A DNA stretch of 36,818 bases, from contig CASGAD010000003.1 of the NCBI GenBank assembly GCA_949299335.1, positions 1 through 36,818 of the forward strand. Reading direction: 5' to 3'. Under the pieces are notes generated by a model that saw nothing but the letters and a program-made list of their open reading frames with translations, was not told where the DNA came from and did no database searches. This document shows positions 20,604-30,605 of the stretch, one piece after another. The first letter of the stretch is position 1, and each line of letters starts with the position of its first letter. Both the position numbers and the translations under genes were made by a program. The DNA comes from an uncultured bacterium (GTDB lineage: Bacteria > Bacillota_I > Bacilli_A > RFN20 > CAG-826).

Positions 20604-22228
20604 TATAAAACCTCAAAAATCCCCGCAAAATAAGGGTCTAAATATTTAAAATCGTTTATTTTGTAATTAGAAATTAATAACTTTATATCCAAAGGTGTAT
20701 TAAATTTAATCTTTTTAGGAGAGAAATTTAAAACAATCATATAGCATTTATTTTTGTATCTTCTATAGAAATAATTTAAAGAATTGGATGCTTTCCCTTC
20801 TAAAAAATCTCCAAACTTCAATACATCACTCTCATTTCTAAATTTAATAACTTTTTTATAAAAGTTTAATATTGAATTCTCATCATTCTCTTCTTTAGCA
20901 ACATTTATCTCTTTGTATAATTCATTAACTTTAAGCCATGTAATATTACCATCATTAAAGCCACCATTTTGATTGCTATTCCGTTGCATTGGAGCTCTTG
21001 CGTGATCTCTATTTATTGTTTCGTTTACAAGCTTCCGTGCTTTTTTATCAGAAATTCTTAGTATTTTTTTAATAGTTGTAAATGTCATTTTTGCAGCTAT
21101 ATCATTAGTTTCGTTAATAGAAATTTCTTTATAATTTAAAGAACCAATTTCTTCGCCTTGATAGATAAATGGTGTTCCTTTTAAACTTAATAAAAGTGTC
21201 GCTAATAATTTTGCACTTTCGTTATAATATTTATCAACATTTCCGTAACGATTAACACTTCTTAATTGATCGTGATTTTCTAAATAATTAGCAATATAAG
21301 GAACTTCTAATTGCCGTTTAAACAAAGCGGAAACAAGTTTTTTTGCACTAAATTTATGTCTAAAAATTGGTAAAATCTTTGATTTATCCGCATAAATATG
21401 GTCGAATTCAAAGAACATATCTAAACAATTCTCATTTATAAGCCTAGTCCCAATCTTTGGTGTGATTGCTCCTGTTTCACCGACTAAAAAAGTATCATAA
21501 TGACTTAAAACATCATTTCTAAAACGTTTCAGGACATTAAACATTCCTTCCTGATTTTGATAAAACTTTGTGCCCTTATTATAAAGCTTTAGTGGATTAT
21601 CATTTTCTAAAGAAGTTTTGTAGATACTATTAATTACATCGCATCTAAAACCATATACACCTTTATCTAACCAAAATTTTATAATTCCTTCCACTTCTAA
21701 AATTACATTTTCATTATGGTAGTTTAAATCTGCCTGAGTATCACAAAACAGACGTAAAAAATATTTATTACTATTTTCGATTTTTTCCCAAGCACTTCCA
21801 GTGAAAGCACTGTCCCAATTGTTTGGGGCTTTATTGCCTTTTCCTTCTTTAATTATATAATAATCTTGATATTTTGGATTACCTTTAATTGCTTCTTTAA
21901 ACCATTCGCATTTTGTTGAAGTATGATTAATTACTAAATCCATTACAATCAAAATATCCCTTTTTTTGGCTTCAACTATCAAATTATCAAAGTCTTCCAT
22001 CGTTCCAAAACGAGGATTGATTTTGTAATAATTGCTTATATCGTATCCCATATCATCCATTGGTGATTCATAAACGGGTGATAACCACAAAATTCCAACA
22101 CCTAAATCTTTTAAATAATCTAATTTAGAAATAATTCCATTTATATCACCCCATCCATCGTTATTTGAATCCTTAAATGAGGCAGGATATATTTGATAAA
22201 TAACTCTTTCTTTAAATGCTTTTGCCAT
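20603..22228 (-). CDS. Alpha-glucosidase / oligo-1,6-glucosidase, GH13
   Basis: 541 aa, GH13 subfamily of oligo-1,6-glucosidases, dextran glucosidases and trehalose-6-phosphate hydrolases, no signal peptide. Conserved regions are DLVINHTS, GFRCDVIN (nucleophile Asp near 197), LVGETGAITP (acid/base Glu near 251) and YLENHDQLRSVNRYG (transition-state Asp), with WLKVNELYKEINVAKEENDE (seen as WLKVNELYKEINV) typical of this subfamily. Cys replaces the usual Met in GFRMDVI. With no PTS genes here, a non-phosphorylated alpha-glucoside such as isomaltose or sucrose is likelier than trehalose-6-phosphate. The start overlaps the transporter's last 17 bp. Confidence 0.93.
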
Positions 22229-23750
22229 TTTTTTGATTTCTTTCTTTTATTTTCTCTACCATTAAAGCATGATTTTCTTCGTTTATTTTATAAGTGAAAC
22301 GTGTAACTAAATAGCAAGCTAATATCAATAACATCGGAACAATAGTAAAACCAACTTGGTACACTACTCTCTTCCATAATTCAACATTAGCAGCTCCAGT
22401 AATTGCATCAGCTAAACCACTAACATAATTTCCAACTTCAGTTGCATTATCTCCAAACATATTAATTGCTTCTGCTTCGTATCCACTAATTTGATTAGAA
22501 ATAGATAATAGTCCGCCTGCAATTAATGCACCATATAAAACTAATTGTTGAATCGAACTTCCTAATTTAGCTGTAAAAGCTCTTAAAGAGAACACTGCTG
22601 ACTCTCTTCTTTCGTTAAATTTATATTCATTATATTCAATAGAATCTTGAATATTAATATAAAGAATTAATGAAATAATTGTTTGACAAAAGAAAACTAT
22701 AAATCCAAATATACACATCAAAGGATAGTAGGTTAAAGGATCTAAGAATACATAAGCAAATAATACTAAATAACAAGTTATTGCAACCCATGATGTAACT
22801 GTAAAAATAGTCATCCTATGTAATTTAAATTTATTAGTTAAAATTGGATAAACGGCTTGTCCAAGTAATGTTGCAACAGCGAAAATAACGGTAAATATAA
22901 ATTGATATGTCCCGGCTGCTGAATAGCCAAAATTGAAATAAAAATAATTAAGTCCTAATGAAACTAAAATTGAAGAACCTGTGTAATAAAGTAAGATACT
23001 AATTATTGAACTTCTTACTTGATCATTTTTTCCTAAGACAGTAAAAATTTCTCTAAACTTCATCTTCTCACTGTCTTGAACATTCTCCTCCGTTTCTTTC
23101 TTTTCTTTCATAAAAATAACTAAGATGAGTTGAGAAATTAAGTAAAGAAGAGAGGCAATCAATGCGAAATATTTATATGAAATAGTATAGCCAAAGCTAC
23201 TTGATAATAATGGAACTATACCTCCTGCAGCAAAACTACCTATAGAAACAAACACTGATAATAAAGTAGTTAAATTAGCTCTTACTTTTTCTTTATTAGA
23301 CAAAGAAGGCAAAACACTCCAGAAAGCAATGTCATTAATTGTATAAGTTAAATCCCAAAAGAAATAGAAAACAGCAAAGCAGGCAACATATGCCCAGCCA
23401 TGAACAGGCAACCAAAACATTAAAATAGTAACAATACTACTTAAAATTGCACCTATTCCAATCCAAGGACGATATTTTCCAAACTTTCTAAATTTGCATT
23501 TTTCAATAACAAAGCCCATTATAGGATCATTAAATCCATCCCAAATTCTTAAAATAATGATGATTATAGTTATTGTAGTATACATAGCCAAGTAATTTTC
23601 ATTTTGCCCAATACCACAATATTGAGCAAACATAAGCAAAAACATGGATACAAACTGATAAACTAAATCCCTAAACATTCCACTTGAACAATAAAGCCAC
23701 TTGGTCGCTTTTGGAACATCATCACCAGTAAAAGTACGATTGTAATTCAT
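22212..23750 (-). CDS. GPH-family sugar:cation symporter (MelB-like)
   Basis: 512 aa, about 12 membrane helices, glycoside-pentoside-hexuronide (GPH) family within the major facilitator superfamily. It would import galactosides or glucosides with Na+ or H+. Landmarks are ATKWLYCSSGMFRDLVYQ near the N-terminus, WDGFNDPIMGFVIEKCK and KYRPWIGIGA after helix 2, and YNEYKFNERRESAVFSLRAF in the second half. Helices 11-12 enclose a loop of about 45 residues, longer than in MelB. It is the first gene of the glycosidase operon, so transport and hydrolysis are co-expressed. AGGAG lies 7 nt before the ATG. A TATAAT-type -10 lies near 23790, but the -35 is not clear and no operator could be identified. 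Confidence 0.93.
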   Translation of the reverse strand: MNYNRTFTGDDVPKATKWLYCSSGMFRDLVYQFVSMFLLMFAQYCGIGQNENYLAMYTTITIIIIILRIWDGFNDPIMGFVIEKCKFRKFGKYRPWIGIGAILSSIVTILMFWLPVHGWAYVACFAVFYFFWDLTYTINDIAFWSVLPSLSNKEKVRANLTTLLSVFVSIGSFAAGGIVPLLSSSFGYTISYKYFALIASLLYLISQLILVIFMKEKKETEENVQDSEKMKFREIFTVLGKNDQVRSSIISILLYYTGSSILVSLGLNYFYFNFGYSAAGTYQFIFTVIFAVATLLGQAVYPILTNKFKLHRMTIFTVTSWVAITCYLVLFAYVFLDPLTYYPLMCIFGFIVFFCQTIISLILYINIQDSIEYNEYKFNERRESAVFSLRAFTAKLGSSIQQLVLYGALIAGGLLSISNQISGYEAEAINMFGDNATEVGNYVSGLADAITGAANVELWKRVVYQVGFTIVPMLLILACYLVTRFTYKINEENHALMVEKIKERNQKNGKSI

Positions 23751-23844
23751 AAATTATCTCCTAAAATTAAAATTTATAAGATAATTATATCGCTATACAA
23801 TATCTCTTTGCATTAATTTCAACGATTATAAGGTATATTTTAAT

Positions 23845-24387
23845 TTAATCCGTAATTATACAATTTAATTTAACATCATCATTAGTTATATCATCTATAG
23901 AATTCTCAATTTTTTGCTCTTTATAAGCAAGTCCAATTCTAAACGCGCTCATATTCAATTTAAAATATCGATCATAATAACCTTTTCCATACCCTACTCT
24001 ATATAATTTTTCATCGAACGCTATAAGCGGAACGATAAAACACTCTATAGACTTCGGATTTATTAAATTTGATTTAATGGATTTTGGTTCCATAAGATTG
24101 AACTTTCCTTTTACAAGCTCATCTATTGAAACAATTTTATAAAACTCCATTTCTTTGTCGTTAATTACCTTTGGAAGACATACTAAAATATTATGTTTAA
24201 AGGCATAATTAATTAATTCGATTGTATCAACTTCCTCTTTGATAGGAAAATAAATGCCAATTATTTTTGCTTCATTAAATTCTTTTATTTTTTTCACTCT
24301 TTCACAAATAATATGTGACTTTTCTTTTTGATTTTTAATAGAACTTCTTTTATTTAGCATTAGTTTTCTTATTACATTCTTATTCAT
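23845..24387 (-). CDS. 5-formyltetrahydrofolate cyclo-ligase
   Basis: 180 aa, usual size. It converts 5-formyl-THF to 5,10-methenyl-THF using ATP in folate one-carbon metabolism. Landmarks are KLMLNKRSSI near the N-terminus, GIYFPIKEEVDT (about 44-55), and the signature VPLIAFDEKLYRVGYGKGYYDRY, which holds the phosphate-binding GYGKGYYD loop. A TATTAT -10 box lies exactly 6 nt before the ATG with no Shine-Dalgarno, so a leaderless transcript is likely. No terminator separates it from the sugar transporter 95 bp downstream. Confidence 0.94.
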   Translation of the reverse strand: MNKNVIRKLMLNKRSSIKNQKEKSHIICERVKKIKEFNEAKIIGIYFPIKEEVDTIELINYAFKHNILVCLPKVINDKEMEFYKIVSIDELVKGKFNLMEPKSIKSNLINPKSIECFIVPLIAFDEKLYRVGYGKGYYDRYFKLNMSAFRIGLAYKEQKIENSIDDITNDDVKLNCIITD

Positions 24388-24393
24388 ATATTA

Positions 24394-24399
24394 ATAATA
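24394..24399 (-). promoter_or_regulatory. Leaderless promoter of the cyclo-ligase gene
   Basis: TATTAT on the minus strand followed by six bases (TAATAT) and the ATG at 24387. No Shine-Dalgarno. Confidence 0.5.
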
Positions 24400-24481
24400 G
24401 ACTATTTTTCCAAAAAAATATTTTTTTATCTAGATTTTGCAAAAAACTCCACACAAAAAAGTATTTTTTTAAAAAATTATT

Positions 24482-24812
24482 TTTTTGATATAGGTTTCCC
24501 GCCTCCTACCGAGATATAGATAAGAGGCGAGCAGCACAAAAAGATTAACTAATCATACTGGAAATTTGAAGAGCACTACTCACTCCAACGGACAATTCGT
24601 AAACTTTCGTCTACCTAACTACGCCTTATTTATAAAAATAAATAATATTGTCATTCCTGCTATCTGTCTATCTATTAGCACTATAGCAGTTAAACCCATG
24701 CTTGTCGACTCTGAGAATTCATTCACGTGCCTAACGACTAGAAATTTCATGATAGGGCGTGAGCGAATAGCGCTTGGTCTCCTTTCACTAGTACAACAAC
24801 TTATATTTTGAT
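24482..24812 (-). ncRNA. Unassigned structured RNA candidate, about 330 nt
   Basis: This fills the only gene-free interval over 300 bp (24388-24871). Positions 24481-24780 are 39% G+C (116 of 300 by hand count) against 17% in 24421-24480. Helices: 24498-24505 with 24524-24531; 24571-24574 with 24582-24585; 24599-24604 with 24609-24614, closing a GAAA tetraloop on the minus strand; 24626-24633 with 24638-24645; 24657-24663 with 24683-24689; 24724-24727 with 24758-24761; 24762-24765 with 24771-24774; and an outer helix 24488-24494 with 24800-24806. Four helices have G-U pairs on the minus strand where the plus strand would have C-A mismatches; only the outer helix prefers plus. Minus strand is therefore favoured. 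I see none of the tmRNA, RNase P or SRP RNA hallmarks. Exact ends are uncertain. Confidence 0.62.
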
Positions 24813-24822
24813 TTTTTTCCAT

Positions 24823-24852
24823 AAAAAAGAACTATCCCGAAGAATAGTTCTT
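24823..24852 (-). terminator. Terminator of eno
   Basis: Stem AAGAACTAT / ATAGTTCTT with a TTCGG-type loop, followed on the minus strand by a T run. It separates enolase from the structured-RNA interval. Confidence 0.88.
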
Positions 24853-24871
24853 AATTAATAGATTTTTGTAC

Positions 24872-26191
<1,320 letters not shown>

Positions 26192-26265
26192 TTAAAGACG
26201 ATAATATTATATATTAAATAAAAATAGCATTAAAGTTTTTTGAGATTTCTACTCACTCTTTTTTG

Positions 26266-26703
26266 CTAAATTATCGTTTTCCTAACTAAAAAATTATAAT
26301 CGGTCTCTTGTGATAAATAACGAATGCTTTTAAATCCATTATTATTAAAATACAAAATATCCTTTGCGTTCACATAAGCCTCAATCTTATCTAATTTTAA
26401 GGTTTTGGCTGTATCAATTGCTTTTTTTAATAAATTATTTAAATTACCGAGATCTTTATCATCAGTACTCAAATTAACAATAAGCCCCTCTTTAGCTATA
26501 GCAGCCACCCCTTCAATCTTATTGTCTTTATCTACCTCAAGATAAACAAAAACATCACCTTTAATTTTTTTCTTGCCTTGAGTTAAAAATTTAAATTCAT
26601 TACCCAAAATAAAGTTTTTGCCTTTAGCCACACAAAAAGAACTATTTATAAATTTAAACAGTTCTTCTTTATAGGTGTCATTATATTGAATTATTTTACT
26701 CAT
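26266..26703 (-). CDS. GNAT-fold acetyltransferase-like protein
   Basis: 145 aa with the strand-helix order of a GNAT fold: GDVFVYLEVDKDNKIEGVAAI (strands 2-4), a helix NLLKKAIDTAKTLKLDKIEAYV, then DILYFNNNGFKSI, which matches the fYxxxGF ending of acetyltransferases. The acetyl-CoA-binding R/QxxGxG/A loop is not convincing (STDDKDLGNLNN), so activity is uncertain and the substrate unknown. ATG follows the upstream membrane-protein stop by one base (TAATATG), indicating translational coupling without its own Shine-Dalgarno. Confidence 0.72.
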   Translation of the reverse strand: MSKIIQYNDTYKEELFKFINSSFCVAKGKNFILGNEFKFLTQGKKKIKGDVFVYLEVDKDNKIEGVAAIAKEGLIVNLSTDDKDLGNLNNLLKKAIDTAKTLKLDKIEAYVNAKDILYFNNNGFKSIRYLSQETDYNFLVRKTII

Positions 26704-26704
26704 A

Positions 26705-27352
26705 TTAATCTAATTTTATATAAACAGGGGAATATGTCTTTCTCATCTCATCATCATTAAATTTCTTTAAATACATTGGTTCGTATTTTCTATAATTAAT
26801 CATTGTATTACTCATTAATCTAATTGATGTGAAAGACAAAACATTTAATAAAAATGCTCCAAACAATAAATCGTAGTTTTTAAAATATTCCCAAAATGAC
26901 CTTGTATACTCCATGTTTAGTAGTTTAACAATATCTTGGTGGAAGAAATCTCCAAGAATCAAAATCGCGCTAAAAACAACAGTTAAGAAAGAAGCAATAA
27001 AAACTAAAATCATTAAAAATCTGATAAATCTTTTAAATTTAAAGGTTTTTTTCTTAGGAACATATGTTTTTAATGTTAAATTTTTATCAAAATATTGTTC
27101 ACCTTTTGCATAACTAGTAAATGGATCTACATACATTGAAATTGGTTTATTAGATACAAGTATTCTTTCTCTATTATCATTTACGTTTAAAACATAACTA
27201 TTTGTATTATCTAAATATAAGTTCCTGGCTTCCATATTTTTAATTCTCTTAAGGAGATTTAAATGTAAGCTAATCATTATTATCATTACAACAAGAAAAA
27301 CTGCGAACATTACGCATAAAACTATTAAATTTTGTATAGTAAAAATCTTCAT
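26705..27352 (-). CDS. Unrecognised three-helix membrane protein
   Basis: 215 aa. One membrane helix at the very N-terminus (about 5-30), a polar stretch of about 80 residues, then two helices (about 108-140 and 160-182) and a basic tail (NYRKYEPMYLKKFNDDEMRKTY). No family recognised. I chose the ATG at 27352 rather than that at 27391: TATAAT lies exactly 6 nt upstream and the membrane helix then begins at once. The longer start would place the promoter inside the gene. It forms an operon with the GNAT-like gene downstream. Confidence 0.7.
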   Translation of the reverse strand: MKIFTIQNLIVLCVMFAVFLVVMIIMISLHLNLLKRIKNMEARNLYLDNTNSYVLNVNDNRERILVSNKPISMYVDPFTSYAKGEQYFDKNLTLKTYVPKKKTFKFKRFIRFLMILVFIASFLTVVFSAILILGDFFHQDIVKLLNMEYTRSFWEYFKNYDLLFGAFLLNVLSFTSIRLMSNTMINYRKYEPMYLKKFNDDEMRKTYSPVYIKLD

Positions 27353-27358
27353 AACTAA

Positions 27359-27381
27359 ATTATAAACTATTTTAATAGTTT
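27359..27381 (-). promoter_or_regulatory. Leaderless promoter with adjacent palindrome
   Basis: TATAAT (27359-27364) is followed by six bases and the ATG at 27352. Positions 27364-27381 form a perfect inverted repeat AAACTATT-TT-AATAGTTT on the plus strand, just upstream of and touching the -10 box, suiting an operator. Confidence 0.5.
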
Positions 27382-27413
27382 TTCGAGACATAAATCTAAA
27401 TTTTAACCTAATT

Positions 27414-27447
27414 AAAAGTCGATAAGCATTTTAACTTACCGACTTTT
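27414..27447 (-). terminator. Terminator of the phosphoglucomutase gene
   Basis: 13-bp stem, arms 27414-27426 and 27435-27447, perfect with one G-U pair on the minus strand, ending in TTTT followed by AATT. It lies 18 nt past the phosphoglucomutase stop. Confidence 0.8.
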
Positions 27448-27465
27448 ATAACTAAATAACTTTAA

Positions 27466-29175
27466 TTACTTAATGTCTAGAACCTTCTTTAATGAAGTAT
27501 ATGCCTTATCGCATCTTTCTTCAGCCACTTCTAATGACTTATCAACCATTTCTACATAGAATTTACATTTTGGTTCAGTTCCACTAGGTCTAACTGAAAT
27601 ATTGCTACCATCTACAAATATAAATTTGATTAAGTCCCCTACTGGTAAGTTTGGAATCTTTTCAACTTCATTTGTTTCCAAATTTGTTCTTGTTAATTTG
27701 AAGTAATTTTCAACGTATTTAACCTTATTACCATCAAGTTCAGTTATTGGATGTTCTTCTAATTCGTCCATAATCTTTTTCATTTCTTCTTGGCCTTCAG
27801 ATCCTTTGAAGTAAATATTATAAAGTTTAGACTTATAATTTCCGTATGTCTTACCTAAATTTCTATAAGCTTCGTCAAGGGTAATACCTTTTAATTTGTA
27901 GAATAAAGCCATTTCACAATAGAGTAATATAGCTTGAATGCCGTCTTTATCTCTAACAAAATCTTTGATTAAGCAGCCATAACTTTCTTCATATCCAAAA
28001 AGGAAACTTGGACCACCATTAACTTCATAATAGTGGATTCTATCCCCAATATATTTAAATCCTGTTAAAAATGCCTCGATTTTAACATTATAGTGATGAC
28101 AAATTGCTGCTCCTAAAGAAGAAGAAACAACCGTGTTATAAACTACACTATTGTTTAAGTTTTCACATTTTTTCAATTTTTCTGAAATAATGTAATCTAA
28201 TAAAATAGCTGCACTTTCGTTTCCAGTAAGTAGAACATATTCACCTTGTCTATTTTTGCAAGCCAAACCAACTCTATCTCCATCTGGATCTGTCATACAA
28301 ATAAGGTCAGCATCAATACTTTTTGCTAATTTAATAGGTTCGATGTAAGAATCTTTATTTTCAGGATTAGGAGATAATGTTCCACTAAAAGCTGGGTCAG
28401 GATTACACTGAGATAATACTGGGTGAACATCATATCCACAATCTTTAAATACTCTCATAGCATTTACATAGCTAGTTCCATGATTTGGAGTATATACAAT
28501 CTTAAAATTCTTTTTATTTAAATCAGGATTAATTTGAACTTGTTTACAAAGTTCAACATAAGTATCATCAACATCTTTCCCTAGTATTTCGTTTTTACCT
28601 ACAACTTTACCAGCAGGAACTTGAAGAGTTAGTTCATCCCCCAATGTTGTAATAATGTCGATCAAATCTTTAATTTTCGATGGGACTAATTGGCAACCTT
28701 CCTCATCATAAACCTTAAATCCATTATCTTCTTTAGGGTTATGACTTGCAGTAATCATAATTCCACCGCTGCATTTTTTATATCTTACTGCATAAGAAAG
28801 TTCTGGTGTAGGTCGTAAAGAATCAAAAATATAAGTATTAATTCCCATCTTATTAAGAATATCTGCACATTCTAAAGTAAATTCTCTACTCATATAACGA
28901 TTATCATGACTAATCGCACAACTTTGTGGTGCTTTATAATGTTTTAATAAATAAAGTCCGAAACCAACACAAGCTTTCTTAATTGTATAAATATTCATTC
29001 TATTTGTTCCAGGTCCAAGAACTCCTCTCATGCCTGCGGTACCAAATTGAATATTTTTAAAGAACGCATCATCAATTTCATTATCGCTCATCTTTTTTAG
29101 TAGTGCTTTATCCTCATCACTAATAACTGGAGAATTTAACCATCTATTATAATTTTCTAACGTAAATTTATCCAT
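27466..29175 (-). CDS. pgcA: Alpha-phosphoglucomutase / phosphomannomutase
   Basis: 569 aa, alpha-D-phosphohexomutase superfamily of the PgcA (long) type; interconverts glucose-1-phosphate and glucose-6-phosphate. Landmarks are FGTAGMRGVLGPG (about 45), the phosphoserine loop IMITASHNPKEDNGFKVY (about 138), the metal loop TDPDGDRVGLA (about 300), the sugar loop GYEESYGC (about 398) and the phosphate-binding SVRPSGTEPKCKFY (about 530). The ATG at 29175 has AAGGAG 7 nt upstream and is preferred over the in-frame ATG at 29193, which lies upstream of that Shine-Dalgarno. It would connect galactose and glycogen-type sugar phosphates from the glycosidase operon to glycolysis. Confidence 0.96.
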   Translation of the reverse strand: MDKFTLENYNRWLNSPVISDEDKALLKKMSDNEIDDAFFKNIQFGTAGMRGVLGPGTNRMNIYTIKKACVGFGLYLLKHYKAPQSCAISHDNRYMSREFTLECADILNKMGINTYIFDSLRPTPELSYAVRYKKCSGGIMITASHNPKEDNGFKVYDEEGCQLVPSKIKDLIDIITTLGDELTLQVPAGKVVGKNEILGKDVDDTYVELCKQVQINPDLNKKNFKIVYTPNHGTSYVNAMRVFKDCGYDVHPVLSQCNPDPAFSGTLSPNPENKDSYIEPIKLAKSIDADLICMTDPDGDRVGLACKNRQGEYVLLTGNESAAILLDYIISEKLKKCENLNNSVVYNTVVSSSLGAAICHHYNVKIEAFLTGFKYIGDRIHYYEVNGGPSFLFGYEESYGCLIKDFVRDKDGIQAILLYCEMALFYKLKGITLDEAYRNLGKTYGNYKSKLYNIYFKGSEGQEEMKKIMDELEEHPITELDGNKVKYVENYFKLTRTNLETNEVEKIPNLPVGDLIKFIFVDGSNISVRPSGTEPKCKFYVEMVDKSLEVAEERCDKAYTSLKKVLDIK

Positions 29176-29263
29176 ACTATGCTCCTTAAACATTAATTAA
29201 ATTATATAAAATTGAAAAAACATAATATATAAAAATATAGTGCTTTTTATTAAAAATTTAGAA

Positions 29264-30241
29264 TTATTTAGTAGCCTCCAAACCTAATGACTTTAATATT
29301 TCCTCATCTTTTGGAAATAAATTTGCAACATATGTTTTATTAGACAAATATGAAAGTATACCACTTACATCAATAAACTGAACTTTATAGGCATGTAAAA
29401 ATTGATAATGATAATTAAACTTTTCATCAAAAATCTTGTTTAAAGAAAAATCACCATATTTTTGATCACCAACTATTGGATGACCGATATAAGAAAAGTG
29501 AACTCTTAATTGGTGCGTTCTACCAGTTATTAAATCAGCTTCAACTAAAGAATATGAATAATTACAAGTTAATAACTTATATTTTGTTATTGCTCTTTTC
29601 GCTCCCCTATCTACACTTCCAACTTTAACAAACCCTGTGTCTGAATCTTTAATTAATGGGGCTTCTATCGTTCCTTTTTCATCAGTTTTCCCTTTTAAAA
29701 GCGCTAAATAACTTTTTTTAATATTTTCATGTGTTTTAAATAAATCCATTAGTATTTGACTTGATTCAACATTTTTAGCATATATTACAAGTCCACTAGT
29801 ATTTCTATCAAGTCGATGACATGGCGATGGCACAAAGCCTTCACCATCAGGAATATACTCACCCTTCTTATATAAATAAGATAACACCATATTTGAAAGT
29901 GTTATCCTTTTTTCGCTTTCATCACCATGGATTAAAAGCCCTTTTGGTTTATTCACTATTAAAATATTTTTATCTTCATAAACAATTTGAAAAGTAGCTT
30001 TAATATCTTCAATTTTTTTAGGCTTATTAAATTCAGAAAGCTGTTCATCCGTAACATAAATACGCAAAACATCATTATTTTGCAAAATATAGTTTTCCTT
30101 GACCCAGTGACCATTAATCTTTATATCTTTTTTTCTAAAAAGTTTATAAATAAAGCTTAATGGTGCTTCATTAAGAAATTTGCGTACAAATTTATCTATT
30201 CTTTGATTGCAATTTTCACCAGTTATTTTAATTTCTTTCAT
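29264..30241 (-). CDS. RluC/RluD-family 23S rRNA pseudouridine synthase
   Basis: 325 aa with an N-terminal S4 RNA-binding domain (about 10-75: RIDKFVRKFL, INGHWVKENYILQNND) followed by the pseudouridine synthase catalytic domain. The catalytic Asp is in CHRLDRNTSGLVIYAK (about 140-155), with LLIHGDE, GRTHQLRVHFSYIGHPIVGD and QFLHAYKVQF as further motifs. RluC-like rather than RluD-like cannot be settled from sequence alone. It overlaps the MGMT-like gene's end by 14 nt, so the two form an operon; no Shine-Dalgarno is evident at its ATG. Confidence 0.94.
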   Translation of the reverse strand: MKEIKITGENCNQRIDKFVRKFLNEAPLSFIYKLFRKKDIKINGHWVKENYILQNNDVLRIYVTDEQLSEFNKPKKIEDIKATFQIVYEDKNILIVNKPKGLLIHGDESEKRITLSNMVLSYLYKKGEYIPDGEGFVPSPCHRLDRNTSGLVIYAKNVESSQILMDLFKTHENIKKSYLALLKGKTDEKGTIEAPLIKDSDTGFVKVGSVDRGAKRAITKYKLLTCNYSYSLVEADLITGRTHQLRVHFSYIGHPIVGDQKYGDFSLNKIFDEKFNYHYQFLHAYKVQFIDVSGILSYLSNKTYVANLFPKDEEILKSLGLEATK

Positions 30242-30536
30242 ACTTAAATCTATATTTCCCTAAATCAACTTTATAATTTAATACTTCTATGCCCTCTTCT
30301 TCAAGAAGTTTCCTTTGCCCTTCTTTTCCACCAAAAGCATAATTATTTGCTAACATCCCTTCATTATTAACAACCTTATAACAAGGGTATATTTTTGCGT
30401 TTTCATTTTTATGTAATGCATTTCCAACGGCTCTATAAGCTTTTGGCTTATTTAAAATAATTGCAATATCTTTATAAGTTAAGACTTTACCTTTTGGAAT
30501 TAAAAGCAATACATTTAAAACATCATCTTTAAACAT
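30228..30536 (-). CDS. MGMT / alkyltransferase-like protein (ATL)
   Basis: 102 aa, only the DNA-binding C-terminal domain of O6-alkylguanine-DNA alkyltransferase. The winged-helix core IPKGKVLTYKDIAIILNKP and YRAVGNAL (recognition helix with its Arg finger) is clear. The active-site motif PCHRV is PCYKV: Cys52 is kept, but His becomes Tyr and Arg becomes Lys. Activity is thus uncertain; ATLs that lack the Cys flag O6-alkylguanine for nucleotide excision repair. The YAFGGKEGQRKLLEEEG segment is the usual C-terminal loop. TATAAT lies exactly 6 nt before the ATG, with no Shine-Dalgarno. Confidence 0.88.
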   Translation of the reverse strand: MFKDDVLNVLLLIPKGKVLTYKDIAIILNKPKAYRAVGNALHKNENAKIYPCYKVVNNEGMLANNYAFGGKEGQRKLLEEEGIEVLNYKVDLGKYRFKYERN

Positions 30537-30542
30537 ATTTCG

Positions 30543-30548
30543 ATTATA
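30543..30548 (-). promoter_or_regulatory. Leaderless promoter of the ATL-rlu operon
   Basis: TATAAT on the minus strand, six bases (CGAAAT), then ATG at 30536. No Shine-Dalgarno. Confidence 0.6.
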
Positions 30549-30592
30549 TCATAACTTAAAAAAATAATGACATACTCTACTTTTTTTGTTAA

Positions 30593-30598
30593 TATACT
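30593..30598 (+). promoter_or_regulatory. -10 box of tRNA-Ser(GGA)
   Basis: TATACT lies 7 nt upstream of the tRNA's first base. An ATGACA at 30567-30572 is a possible but poorly spaced -35 (20 bp). Confidence 0.45.
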
Positions 30599-30605
30599 TA
30601 GGCAC

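Noticed and set aside
24617-24640. Plus-strand codons reading N-Y-A-L after CGTAAAC, suggestive of a tmRNA tag.
   Set aside because: The frame does not stop after the tag, there are no tRNA-like acceptor, T-arm or CCA ends, and G-U pairing favours the other strand.
24661-24720. Minus-strand TAGATAGACAGATAG and GGGTTTAAC resemble parts of RNase P RNA.
   Set aside because: The universal GAGGAAAGTC and the 3' ACAGAA...GGCTTA segments are missing and the order is wrong.
24566-24822. Overlapping reading frames on both strands in the eno-cyclo-ligase gap (81 and 67 codons).
   Set aside because: No ribosome-binding sites, mutually exclusive, no protein-like pattern, and the DNA has hairpins and base composition of a structured RNA.
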